A stretch of 64,000 nucleotides of DNA from CAVPTL01 sp963708725 (GTDB lineage Bacteria > Actinomycetota > Thermoleophilia > Gaiellales > JAICJC01), in contig CAVPTL010000002.1 in NCBI GenBank assembly GCA_963708725.1, forward strand, positions 62,001 to 126,000. Direction: 5' to 3'. Positions 52,354 to 61,077 of this stretch are shown here, in pieces. Below the pieces are notes generated by a model. It was not told where the DNA came from and made no database searches. It saw only the letters and a list, made by a program, of their open reading frames with translations. Position 1 is the first letter of the stretch. Every line of letters begins with the position of its first letter. Made by a program: the position numbers and the translations under genes.

Positions 52354-52806
52354 TTAGCTCGCCGGAAAGTCTCGGCTCCCGGGCATCCCCGTCAGCACCG
52401 GGCATGGAGCGCGTCGAAGCACGCCGGCCACCACGCTCCCGTGGGCCAACCCCCGGACGGCCCCCCACCCGTGTGCCCCGAGGACGATCATCCGGGCTCC
52501 ATGCTCCGCCGCTGCACGACAGATCTCGTACACCGGTTCGCCATCGACCAGGGCGGTGTCGACATCGAGCCCGTGCGCCGCCGCTTGTGCCTTGGCGTCA
52601 TGCAGCACGCTTCGGGCGGCGTCGCGATCGGCTTTGAGGTATTCCTCGTCGATGTAGCCAAACGGGGCACCGATCCCGCCACGGATCATGTCCCAAACCG
52701 AGATGACCACCACCTTATCGCCGGTCTCAGCCGCGAGGCCAAAGCCAAATTCTGCGGCGGCGTTGGCAGCCTCTGAGCCGTCAGTCGCAATCAGAATGAC
52801 GCTCAC
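52354..52806 (-). CDS. Universal stress protein
   Basis: From the GTG at 52806, with GAGGAGG just upstream, the protein has 150 residues: SVILIATDGSEAANAAAEFGF, MIVLGAHGWGAVRGLAHGSVVAGVLRRAPCPVLTG. The ATP-binding pattern GxxG-9x-GS is present. It is 28 bases downstream of another USP gene and probably co-transcribed with it. Confidence 0.9.
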   Translation of the reverse strand: MSVILIATDGSEAANAAAEFGFGLAAETGDKVVVISVWDMIRGGIGAPFGYIDEEYLKADRDAARSVLHDAKAQAAAHGLDVDTALVDGEPVYEICRAAAEHGARMIVLGAHGWGAVRGLAHGSVVAGVLRRAPCPVLTGMPGSRDFPAS

Positions 52807-52834
52807 CACGCCTCCTCGCGGCGCCGGTCCTCGG

Positions 52835-53314
52835 TTATGCCGGCACCTGGCCGGCGAGTCGGTTGACGGGGACGTTGTCGCGAGTGCCCGGTGCTCCGCT
52901 GAGTACGGGACACGGAGCAAGACGGAGAATCCCGGTCGCGGTGCTTCCGTAGAAGAATCCGCGTACGGGTCCCCATCCATGGGAGCCAATCACGAGCATC
53001 CGTGCCTTACGGCTTGCCGCGGCCTCACAGATCTTGGTGGTTGGGTCGCCCTGAAGCAGCACGGTCTCGGCCTCGACACCGAGGCTCTCGGCGTGCGCTT
53101 TTGACGCCGCCAGTACCTGCTCGGCTCGCTCGCGGTCTTCCTCGACGAAGCGCTCATCGACGCACGCCCAGGCTGCGCCGAATCCGACCTTCACAGCATC
53201 CCATACCGCGACGAAGACCACGTTATCTTTGGTCTGTTTGGCGATCTCCATTCCTAACTCCGCCGCCTGTTCGGCAGCCTGCGAACCATCTGTTGCGATC
53301 ATGATCGGGGACAT
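52835..53314 (-). CDS. Universal stress protein
   Basis: The 159-residue protein has MSPIMIATDGSQAAEQAAEL, AWACVDERFVEEDRERAEQVL and MLVIGSHGWGPVRGFFYGSTATGILRLAPCPVLSG. GAGGAGTTCACG lies before the ATG. It is divergent from the DevS-like kinase over 116 bases, an arrangement that suggests shared regulation. Confidence 0.92.
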   Translation of the reverse strand: MSPIMIATDGSQAAEQAAELGMEIAKQTKDNVVFVAVWDAVKVGFGAAWACVDERFVEEDRERAEQVLAASKAHAESLGVEAETVLLQGDPTTKICEAAASRKARMLVIGSHGWGPVRGFFYGSTATGILRLAPCPVLSGAPGTRDNVPVNRLAGQVPA

Positions 53315-53430
53315 CGTGAACTCCTCGTCGTTTGCGTAACGTCAATCTAGGAGCCAGCTTTTGGCGTCGCGTCGGGGTATCGTCGGAGCCGGCTCGCGGG
53401 TTTCCCGCAAAAACACCTAATCTGTTGCGT

Positions 53431-55155
53431 GTGGATGCGACTGGCACGGACGCCTCACGACTCGAACTGCTCCTCGAGGCCGGGGTCGCCATCGCGAGCG
53501 GCTTGGAGCTCGAGGATCTGCTCGCGCGATTGGTGGAGCTCGCGTGCAAGCTCACCGGTGCCCGTTACGGGGCGCTGGGAGTGCTCGATGAGACCGGCCG
53601 GCGCCTCGACCGGTTCTTCACCCATGGGATGGATCAACACATGCGAGATGCGATCGGCCCTGAGCCGGTTGGTCGTGGAATTCTGGGGGCGCTGATTATC
53701 GATGCGCGGCCGCTGCGCCTTACCGACTTGGGGGCTGACCCGCGCTCCGTCGGATTCCCGCCGAATCACCCACCGATGACGAGCTTTCTTGGGGTGCCGA
53801 TCGTGGCCGGCGGCCGCGTGTTTGGCAATTTCTATCTCACGGAAAAGGCCGACGGCGAGTTCAGCGAAGACGACGAGCGGTTGATGGAGCTGTTTTCGGC
53901 CCAGGCGGGGGCGGCGGTGCAGAACGGTCGAGTATTGATTGACTCGCGCGAACACGCCGCGGCGTTGGAACGCGCGCTCAAGGAGCTGTCATCGGTACGA
54001 CGGATTAACGAAGCGATCCTGTCTGAACGTCCACGCGCCGAAATCCTCGAGTTCATCGCAAGCCAGGCCGCCACCACTGTGCATGCTCGGCTGGTGGTGG
54101 TTGGATTGGTCGACCCGTCCGCGGCCTGCATCCGTATCGAAGCGACATCAGGTGACGCTTCAGGGGCGTTCCACGAGCTTGAGATCCCGCTTGAAGGCTC
54201 AAAATGCGGCATGGCCGTGCGCGCTCGTCGAGCGGTGCGGGTCGACGACGCGCGTGGAGATCCCCAGTACGGGACATCCGTTGCCAAAGCAACCGATGGG
54301 AAAGCGGCGTTGATCATCCCGTTGGTTTATCGTGATCAGAGCGAGGGCGTCTTGGTCGCCATCGATAGCCTCGATCGTGCGACGTTCAACGACGACGACC
54401 AGCAGGTACTCGAGCTGTTTGCGGCCCGCGCGACGCTCGCGCTAGGGATGGCCAGATCATTGCAGAGTGAGCGTGAGCGAGCCGAGGCCGAGGTGATGCT
54501 GTTGAGGGCCGAGCAGCGGGAGCAGGCACGGCGGGAGACACTTCGGCGCGTGGTTGAAGCGCAGGAAGCCGAGCGTCGGCGAATCGCCCGAGAGCTTCAC
54601 GACGACGCCGGCCAGTCGTTGGCGTCGGTGCTGATGGGGCTACGAGCAGCAGAAGGATCCGAGGATCCGGCTGAAACCCGCCGGTTGCTGGGAGAGCTTC
54701 GAGAGACGATCGCGGGGTCGATCCGTGACCTGCGAGCGCTCGCTATTGAGCTGCGCCCGACCGCGCTCGACGATTTCGGCCTGCGCGCAGCGCTGGAGCG
54801 GCTGACCGAGACGTTTGGGCGGCGGTCCGGACTGCACATCGACCTGCAGACGTCGGGCCTGGATGTCAGACTTCCCGGGGAGGTCGAGACCGCCCTCTAC
54901 CGGGTTGTGCAGGAGGCGCTGACCAACATCGCAAAACACGCCGGAGCAGCGTCGGTCAGCGTCGTTGCCCAGCAACACAGCGATCGTGCGGTGGTCGTGA
55001 TCGAAGACGATGGCTGCGGCTTCGAGGTTGACGGCGCCGTCGATGGTCTCGGCTTGGTCTCGATGCGGGAACGGGCCGAACTGCTCGGTGGCACACTCCG
55101 GGTGGAATCAAGCCCCGAGACCGGTACCACGATCGCTGCTGAGGTGCCGCTGTGA
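53431..55155 (+). CDS. GAF-GAF histidine kinase, DevS/DosS-like
   Basis: From the GTG at 53431 the protein has 574 residues. Two GAF domains (about 10-170 and 195-345) precede a HisKA_3 domain with RRRIARELHDDAGQSLASV (H390) and an HATPase with LYRVVQEALTNIAKHAGA and DGCGFEVDGAVDGLGL. The first GAF has VGFPPNHPPMTSFLGVP; in mycobacterial DevS the related loop lies at the heme site, so H113 is a candidate heme ligand. Soluble, without membrane segments. GTGA overlap joins it to the regulator gene. A heme-based O2/NO/CO sensor is likely but not proven. Confidence 0.9.
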   Translation: MDATGTDASRLELLLEAGVAIASGLELEDLLARLVELACKLTGARYGALGVLDETGRRLDRFFTHGMDQHMRDAIGPEPVGRGILGALIIDARPLRLTDLGADPRSVGFPPNHPPMTSFLGVPIVAGGRVFGNFYLTEKADGEFSEDDERLMELFSAQAGAAVQNGRVLIDSREHAAALERALKELSSVRRINEAILSERPRAEILEFIASQAATTVHARLVVVGLVDPSAACIRIEATSGDASGAFHELEIPLEGSKCGMAVRARRAVRVDDARGDPQYGTSVAKATDGKAALIIPLVYRDQSEGVLVAIDSLDRATFNDDDQQVLELFAARATLALGMARSLQSERERAEAEVMLLRAEQREQARRETLRRVVEAQEAERRRIARELHDDAGQSLASVLMGLRAAEGSEDPAETRRLLGELRETIAGSIRDLRALAIELRPTALDDFGLRAALERLTETFGRRSGLHIDLQTSGLDVRLPGEVETALYRVVQEALTNIAKHAGAASVSVVAQQHSDRAVVVIEDDGCGFEVDGAVDGLGLVSMRERAELLGGTLRVESSPETGTTIAAEVPL

Positions 55156-55781
55156 TCCGAGCGCTGATCGTCGACGATCACGCCGTCGTCCGCGCAGGGA
55201 TCCGACTGCTCCTTGAACGAGAGGACGACCTCGAGGTGGTCGGGGACGCCGAGGATGCTCGTAACGCTGTGTTTCTCACTCGCCGTTACAAGCCGGACGT
55301 GATCCTGCTCGACGTGACGATGCCAGGTCGAAGCGGTGTCGACGTGATACCCGAACTGCTCGCCGAGTCGCCCGAGTCGCGCGTGTTGATGCTCTCGATG
55401 GAGGACGATCCCGCCTATGTCCGCCAGGCGTTTGCCGCCGGCGCATCTGGATACGTGCTCAAAGAGGCGGCCGACACCGAGGTGGTGGACGCGATCCGGC
55501 ACGTCGCGGCGGGCGAACAGTACGTTCATCCGGTGCTCGGAGCTCGCCTTGTCTCGCCGTCCATCACCGGTGACGGAGCCAACGAAGATCTCTCCGAACG
55601 AGAGGTCGAAATCCTGTCGCTACTGGCCATGGGGTACACGAACCCCGAGATCGCCGCCCAGCTTGTTGTCAGCGTCCGCACGGTCGAATCCCATCGCTCC
55701 CACATCCTGACCAAACTCCGACTTACATCTCGTGCTGAACTGGTGCGCTACGCGCTCGAACACGGCCTGATGAAGCGCTAG
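55152..55781 (+). CDS. NarL/LuxR-family response regulator, DevR-like
   Basis: The 209-residue protein has a receiver (ALIVDDHAVVRAGIRLLL, D54 in VILLDVTMPGRSG) and a C-terminal LuxR helix-turn-helix (LSEREVEILSLLAMGYTNPEIAAQL, VRTVESHRSHILTKL). It is coupled to the GAF kinase by GTGA. Its partner architecture and size match DevR/DosR-type regulators. The target operator is unknown. Confidence 0.93.
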   Translation: MIRALIVDDHAVVRAGIRLLLEREDDLEVVGDAEDARNAVFLTRRYKPDVILLDVTMPGRSGVDVIPELLAESPESRVLMLSMEDDPAYVRQAFAAGASGYVLKEAADTEVVDAIRHVAAGEQYVHPVLGARLVSPSITGDGANEDLSEREVEILSLLAMGYTNPEIAAQLVVSVRTVESHRSHILTKLRLTSRAELVRYALEHGLMKR

Positions 55782-55886
55782 TCGCCACGGCGGCCAACCG
55801 CAGAGGCGGCGGTCCTCGGGTTACTACGGAGCCGAATCGGGGTCGTCACCGATTGCCCACCGGGCGGCGCCGATACGCTCGAGACC

Positions 55887-56702
55887 ATGAGCCACTCAGA
55901 CTCCGAGGACGGCGGTAGCGCAACGCCGGGCCAAGATCCTGACGATCTCGATCCGGTGTCGATAGGCGGAGTGGTCGTCGCCTGTCTCGCGGTCGGCTTC
56001 GTGATGTTCGCGGTCGCTTTGGCTGCCTGGTACGGCGGTGAATCGCACGCATCCCCCACCGCGGCCGCGCCTCGAGCACAGCCCGCCTATCCGGCGGTCA
56101 GCCCACAAGTGGCCGCCGGGGCGCATGACTTCTCTCGATTCGCATGTGCCCAATGTCATGGCTTCCAGGGTAAGGGCGGCGTTTCGCCCGATGTACCCGC
56201 GTTGGCGGCGATCGGCCCCACGCTCCCCAAGGCGACACTCGAGAACGTCATCGAGCATGGAGCAGGCGTCTCGTCCAACCCCACCAAACCGTTCATGCCG
56301 GTGTGGCACGGCATCATTTCGACGACCCAGATCGCCGAACTCGCGGCGTATCTTCATGCGGGTCTTCCCGCAGTGAAAGGCGCATCCCCGCCGCCGGTTC
56401 CGGCCGGGCAGGGTGACGCGGTGGCCGGGTCGGTTCTGTACGTCAAGTTCGGCTGTCTCAACTGCCACGGCCCGAATGGGCTGGGGGGTGTACCAAACCC
56501 TGACTCTCCCGACACCACGATCCCCTCGCTGGCAACGGCTGACTTTCGCCATGAGTTCAACACGGCCCAGAAGATCCGTGACGTGATCGTCTCAGGAAGT
56601 GTGATCGGTCGCGCTCCGATCGTCAGCATGCCGCATTGGGGCGGCATCCTCACCGCCACGGAGATCCGGCAACTGATTGCCTACCTGCAGACCTTCAAGT
56701 AG
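55887..56702 (+). CDS. Membrane-anchored diheme c-type cytochrome
   Basis: The 271-residue protein has an N-terminal membrane helix (about 27-49), a Pro/Ala linker, and two cytochrome c domains with heme motifs CAQCH (C87-H91) and CLNCH (C190-H194). Met ligands in FMPVW and SMPHW are placed suitably. It is an extracytoplasmic electron carrier, probably donating to a terminal oxidase or reductase encoded elsewhere. It follows the DevSR-like pair. Confidence 0.9.
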   Translation: MSHSDSEDGGSATPGQDPDDLDPVSIGGVVVACLAVGFVMFAVALAAWYGGESHASPTAAAPRAQPAYPAVSPQVAAGAHDFSRFACAQCHGFQGKGGVSPDVPALAAIGPTLPKATLENVIEHGAGVSSNPTKPFMPVWHGIISTTQIAELAAYLHAGLPAVKGASPPPVPAGQGDAVAGSVLYVKFGCLNCHGPNGLGGVPNPDSPDTTIPSLATADFRHEFNTAQKIRDVIVSGSVIGRAPIVSMPHWGGILTATEIRQLIAYLQTFK

Positions 56703-56717
56703 GGCGGGTTGGTTGAG

Positions 56718-56927
56718 ATGACGATTATCTGGTTCATATCGTGGTTGGTTGCCGGGACGACTGCCGGTCACTTGCCGGTCGGCGACGCCTGGACGGGAAC
56801 GCTGATTCTCGCCTTCGCCGTCGATATCTCAGTTCTGCGTGCATGGGAGATTGGCAAGATTTCGGCCGATGCATCCAGCGTCAAATCCAGAGGCAAGCGC
56901 GCCGCTGGCAGCCGCGACGAGGTATGA
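56718..56927 (+). CDS. Small membrane protein
   Basis: The 69-residue protein has two hydrophobic stretches (IIWFISWLVAGTTAG and TLILAFAVDISVLRAW) and a basic C-terminal tail. It begins 15 bases after the cytochrome stop, at the ATG of 56718, and is probably part of the same transcript. No family is recognised. Confidence 0.6.
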   Translation: MTIIWFISWLVAGTTAGHLPVGDAWTGTLILAFAVDISVLRAWEIGKISADASSVKSRGKRAAGSRDEV

Positions 56928-56973
56928 CGGACGCGATCTTTGCAAGTCCAACGACCGAGGAGAGTGGCTCGAA

Positions 56974-57456
56974 ATGGATGCACACACACAGGGTTCTCGT
57001 TCGGCCAAGCGCCCCGTGATCTACTGCTACGACGGATCCGAACCGTCGCGACACGCGCTCGAGATGGGATCCGCAATATTGGGAGAGGCTCAAGCCGAGG
57101 TCGTCTGCGTATGGCGCTCGATCTGGAACACCACCGCAGGGTTGGCCTATGGCGTCCTCCCCCAGGACGCCGTCGACGCAGCCGAGACCGCCGCTCATCA
57201 AGCAGCCGCTGCTTTGGCAGAACAAGGAGCTGCACTCGTCGACATATCAACCGCTGTCGCGTTGCGGTCGGACGATTCGATCTGGGAACGGATACTGGAA
57301 TATGCCGACTCGTGCGACGCGGGAGTGATTGTCGTCGGCTCTCGAGGGTTGAGCGGGATCAAGTCGGCAGTGCTGGGAAGCGTGTCGCACGGGCTGGTCA
57401 ACAACAGCCGACGCCCGGTACTGGTGGTCCCGCCGATTGCAGTCGGAACCGACTGA
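56974..57456 (+). CDS. Universal stress protein
   Basis: From the ATG at 56974 (GAGGAGAG upstream) the protein has 160 residues: VIYCYDGSEPSRHALEMGSAILGE, CDAGVIVVGSRGLSGIKSAVLGSVSHGLVNNSRRPVLVVP. The sequence CYDGSE and the C-terminal motif are shared with the convergent USP at 57843, showing a local duplication. Confidence 0.9.
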   Translation: MDAHTQGSRSAKRPVIYCYDGSEPSRHALEMGSAILGEAQAEVVCVWRSIWNTTAGLAYGVLPQDAVDAAETAAHQAAAALAEQGAALVDISTAVALRSDDSIWERILEYADSCDAGVIVVGSRGLSGIKSAVLGSVSHGLVNNSRRPVLVVPPIAVGTD

Positions 57457-57961
57457 CCAGTAGTTCGCCACAAAGCCACACCGAAGATCCCCTGATGAGC
57501 CAGACACCGTGCTCGACGATGCTTGGGGTATGCAACACCCGCTCCCGATCGTCTGGCGCGTCAACGGCGGCCCTCGGTTGTTGGGCAAGCTCACGCTCAC
57601 TCAGCGTGAATTGCAGCTTGACGGGACGGCGCCGGAACCCGGCCGTCCGCGCGAGGTTGCGCTGGTGCAACGTGTGCATGTGCGAGACGCCGCGCTTCTC
57701 CCCGGCGGCGAGCGGCCGACGATGACGATTGCAACCGACAACTCGATCTACGAGATCGAGCTGCTCGCCGGCGGTCGGGGGGCAGCCATCATGCTGATCG
57801 ACGAGCTCGCCGATTCAATCGCCGTCGCTGTTGCCGCGAGGATCAGTGGTCTTGATGAGACGGTACGACCATCACCGACCGGTGGCTGTGGTTGACCAAG
57901 CCGTGTGAGACGCTTCCCAGCACCGTCGACTTGATACCGCTCAGACCTCGAGAGCCAACGA
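57331..57961. repeat. Inverted paralogous repeat between two USP genes
   Basis: Segment 57331-57401 on the plus strand and the reverse complement of 57891-57961 match at 61 of 71 bases by hand alignment. They code for the C-terminal ATP-binding part of two USPs in opposite orientation. The intervening ~490 bases hold a small PH-like gene. The repeat could permit inversion, although no direct sign of it is seen. Confidence 0.7.
57530..57895 (+). CDS. Small hypothetical protein (PH-like fold candidate)
   Basis: The 121-residue protein has a beta-rich pattern (HPLPIVWRVNGGPRLLGKLTLTQRELQLDG, then IYEIELLAGGRGAAIML) resembling PH/GRAM-type domains. The ATG at 57530 is chosen; an upstream ATG at 57509 is possible. 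Its end overlaps the convergent USP gene by 53 bases. No function is proposed. Confidence 0.55.
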   Translation: MQHPLPIVWRVNGGPRLLGKLTLTQRELQLDGTAPEPGRPREVALVQRVHVRDAALLPGGERPTMTIATDNSIYEIELLAGGRGAAIMLIDELADSIAVAVAARISGLDETVRPSPTGGCG

Positions 57962-58298
57962 CGATCAGTTCCGCGTCGCAGTCATCGGCGAAGTCCAACA
58001 CTGCACACCACACCGAGCCGGCCGAGGGCAGCGCGCGTGCGGAGGCTCCAGGAACGAGGGCGGCGCCCTCGATCGCAACGCTCTTCGCCGCGTCGTCTGC
58101 GGCCGCGTCCATCGTCTTCATGGTGTCACCAGGCAGGAACGCGTACGGCGCGGCTGCCACCGCGACCCAGGATGAGCGCCACACCGTAACCACCACCGCC
58201 CTGCGCTCACCGAGGATTTTCGCGGCCACCGAGAGCGCGTGGCGTGCCCGCTCAGATCCGTCGTAGCAATAGATCACCGGTGTTTCGGCGCTGGGCAT
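57843..58298 (-). CDS. Universal stress protein
   Basis: From the ATG at 58298 the protein has 151 residues: TPVIYCYDGSERARHALSVAAKILGE and CDAELIVVGSRGLSGIKSTVLGSVSHGLVNHSHRSVMVVP. It is a close paralogue of the USP at 56974. It is divergent from the P-type ATPase gene across about 148 bases. A longer frame to 58616 is rejected because it is antisense to the ATPase. Confidence 0.88.
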   Translation of the reverse strand: MPSAETPVIYCYDGSERARHALSVAAKILGERRAVVVTVWRSSWVAVAAAPYAFLPGDTMKTMDAAADDAAKSVAIEGAALVPGASARALPSAGSVWCAVLDFADDCDAELIVVGSRGLSGIKSTVLGSVSHGLVNHSHRSVMVVPSHQDH

Positions 58299-58446
58299 AA
58301 CGCGAGCGTAGGCCGATCGCCCTGCCGGCTGCGTCCGCGAACCCACGGACGACGGCTGCGTAGCTTTGACGGACACCGTGGTTTCCCGCCCGCGCGTCGG
58401 GGTGTGCGCCGACGCCGACCCATCCACAGCGGCCGAACCTGTGACC

Positions 58447-61077
58447 ATGAGCGTCGTCGCGAACTCGGACAGAGTCAGCCAGCTGGACCTGGCAACCGCA
58501 GCCGAGACCGCTCCGCAGGACGTGGTGGCTGCACTCGCCACCAGCGCCGAGCATGGACTTAGCGGCCACGACGCAGCTGAACGGCTAGCTCTGTATGGCC
58601 CCAACTCGCTTCGCACCCACGGCGTTCGACCGTGGGAGATCCTGGTACGTCAGCTGCGCAGCTATCTCCTGTTGCTTTTGCTGTTCGCCGCCGTCGTGTC
58701 TGCAGTCGTCGGCGATGGAAACGAGGCCGTGATCATCGGGGTGATCATGAGCCTCAGCATCGGGCTCAGCTTCATCAACGAGTTTCGCTCGGAGAAGGCC
58801 GTCGAGGCCCTCCATTCGCAGATTCACCACCAGACCAGTGTCGATCGCGACGGACGGACGGTCAGGATCGACGTCATCGACCTCGTACCCGGCGACGTTG
58901 TCCGTCTCCGCGTCGGCGACGTCGTACCAGCCGACCTGCGGCTGCTCGAAGCAAGCCAGCTCGAGTGCGACGAATCGGTGCTCACCGGAGAATCGCAAGC
59001 CGCCCTCAAATCAGTGACCTCTGCGAGGCCAGGCGAGTCATCGCTCGATCTTCCAACCTGCGCATTCATGGGTACCGTCGTTCGTTCCGGCTCGGGACGA
59101 GGCGTGGTCGTCCAGACCGGATCGGACAGTGCGTTCGGACAGATCGCTCTCAGTCTCGGTACCCAAAGCCAACAGACCGCATTTCAAAATGGGCTTGCCG
59201 ACTTCTCCAGCATGATCGCGACCGTCACTGCGTGCCTTGCAGGATCGATCTTCCTGATCAACGTCGTTCTGGGGCGGTCGGTGTTGGAATCGGCCCTCTT
59301 CGCGCTCGCGATCGCCGTCGGCCTGACGCCACAGCTGCTCCCAGCGATCGTGACCGTCAGCCTTGCCACAGGTTCCCGTCGCCTGGCCAAACAACGCGTG
59401 ATCGTCAAACGCCTCGTATGTATCGAAGACCTCGGCAACATTCGGGTGCTCTTTACGGACAAGACCGGCACCCTGACAGATGGCCACATCCAGTTTCACG
59501 AGGCTCTCGCGACTGATGGGGAAGTCGACGAAGTCCTTCAACGTGGCCTGGCATGCAGCGACCCGACGGGCAACGAACTCGACACTGCGCTCTGGCAGGC
59601 GTCGGCACCTGGCGCGCCTGATGGCGTGAGATGGCAGGTGCGATCCAAGCTTCCGTTCGACCACGAGCGCCAGATCTCCAGCGTGCTCGCATCCTCCAAC
59701 GGCCAGCTGCGGGTCATCACCAAGGGTGCGCCTGAGCGGGTGTTCGCGCGCTGCGTCACGGTGTCACCCGAAGCCCAGGCGATGGTGACGCGACTCTTCG
59801 AGATGGGTTCGCGGGTTGTTGCCGTGGCCAGCCGGCCGACCTCGTCGGCCGAGCTCACCCCCGAGGACGAGCAGGAGCTGCAACTCGACGGCTTCCTGTG
59901 TTTCTCGGATCCGCCGAAGGAGAACGTGGCTGAGTCTCTCCGCCGTCTGGATCGGCTCGGGATCGTGGTGAAGGTAATCACCGGCGACAACGGTCTCGTC
60001 GCCCAGCATGTCTGTCGGCAGATCGGCTTGGGCCAAGGCGGGCTGCTGACCGGCACTGAACTTGATCGCATGTCCGACGATGCACTCGACGCCGCGCTCC
60101 CGTCAACAACCATCTTCGCCCGGGTAACTCCGGAGCAGAAATCTCGCGTCATCAAGCGCCAACGCGCTTTGGGCGACGACGTCGGATTCCTTGGCGACGG
60201 CGTAAACGACGCGATCGCTCTGCACGACGCCGACATCGGAATCTCCGTGAATACCGGCGTCGAAGTGGCGAAGGACGCAGCCGACGTCGTTCTTCTGACC
60301 AAGGATCTCGACATCCTCGCCGACGGGGTCGCCGAGGGCCGCCGAGTGTTCGCCAACACCATCAAATACGTGCTGATGGGCACCTCCTCCAACTTCGGAA
60401 ACATGTTCTCGGCCGCCGGTGCGTCACTGTTCCTCTCGTTCCTGCCGATGCTTCCGACCCAGATTCTGCTGAACAACTTGCTCTATGACGTCAGCGAACT
60501 GACCATCCCTACCGACAACGTCGACGAGGAACTGCTCGCCCGGCCGTCCCAATGGGACATCGGCATGATCCGCAGGTTCATGGCGGTATTCGGCCCGATC
60601 TCGAGCATCTACGACTTCCTGACGTTCTTCGTCATGCTGCACGTTTTCAATGCCGGCCCGACGCTGTTTCAGTCGGGATGGTTCGTCGAATCCCTCGCAA
60701 CCCAAACACTGGTGATCTTTGTGATCCGCACTCGCCGCGTCCCGTTCTTCAAGAGCCGGCCGAGCCGGCCGCTGCTGGCAACGACGATCCTGTGCGCGGC
60801 GGTGGCAGTCGCCATCCCGTACATCCCGTTCATCGCCCAGCGGATGGGATTCACGCCATTGCCGGTCGGATTCCTCCTCGTCTTGGCGGTCATGGTGATC
60901 ACGTACCTGGGCCTCGCTCAGGTCGGCGTGGCACTGTTCTTTGCCCCAGGCAGGTCACGACCACTCGCGCGGCCTGACATCCCTCGCAATCGCCGGATCC
61001 GTCGCCGTTCGGCCCGATGGAGCCTCTGGCCCGCAGCCACCCGTCGCATCCATCGAGCGGCGGCGGGTAAATCGTGA
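58447..61077 (+). CDS. mgtA: Magnesium-type P-type ATPase (P3B)
   Basis: From the ATG at 58447 the protein has 876 residues. It has TGES (180-183), GLTPQLLPAIVTVSLATGSRRL matching the P3B signature, the phosphorylation motif DKTGTLTDG (D338), GDNGLVAQHVC and LGDGVNDAIALHDADIG. About ten membrane segments are predicted, with the C-terminal group NNLLYDVSELTIPTDNVD as in MgtA. The cytosolic C-terminal tail is very basic (RRIRRRSARWS). It should import Mg2+. A TTG-initiated extension is possible. It overlaps the CHAD gene by GTGA. Confidence 0.92.
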   Translation: MSVVANSDRVSQLDLATAAETAPQDVVAALATSAEHGLSGHDAAERLALYGPNSLRTHGVRPWEILVRQLRSYLLLLLLFAAVVSAVVGDGNEAVIIGVIMSLSIGLSFINEFRSEKAVEALHSQIHHQTSVDRDGRTVRIDVIDLVPGDVVRLRVGDVVPADLRLLEASQLECDESVLTGESQAALKSVTSARPGESSLDLPTCAFMGTVVRSGSGRGVVVQTGSDSAFGQIALSLGTQSQQTAFQNGLADFSSMIATVTACLAGSIFLINVVLGRSVLESALFALAIAVGLTPQLLPAIVTVSLATGSRRLAKQRVIVKRLVCIEDLGNIRVLFTDKTGTLTDGHIQFHEALATDGEVDEVLQRGLACSDPTGNELDTALWQASAPGAPDGVRWQVRSKLPFDHERQISSVLASSNGQLRVITKGAPERVFARCVTVSPEAQAMVTRLFEMGSRVVAVASRPTSSAELTPEDEQELQLDGFLCFSDPPKENVAESLRRLDRLGIVVKVITGDNGLVAQHVCRQIGLGQGGLLTGTELDRMSDDALDAALPSTTIFARVTPEQKSRVIKRQRALGDDVGFLGDGVNDAIALHDADIGISVNTGVEVAKDAADVVLLTKDLDILADGVAEGRRVFANTIKYVLMGTSSNFGNMFSAAGASLFLSFLPMLPTQILLNNLLYDVSELTIPTDNVDEELLARPSQWDIGMIRRFMAVFGPISSIYDFLTFFVMLHVFNAGPTLFQSGWFVESLATQTLVIFVIRTRRVPFFKSRPSRPLLATTILCAAVAVAIPYIPFIAQRMGFTPLPVGFLLVLAVMVITYLGLAQVGVALFFAPGRSRPLARPDIPRNRRIRRRSARWSLWPAATRRIHRAAAGKS

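Noticed and set aside
53396..53408. Inverted repeat GCGGG-TTT-CCCGC before the GAF kinase gene
   Set aside because: Only five-base arms. It is followed by A on the plus strand, so it is not a terminator. No second copy was found upstream of the other stress genes.
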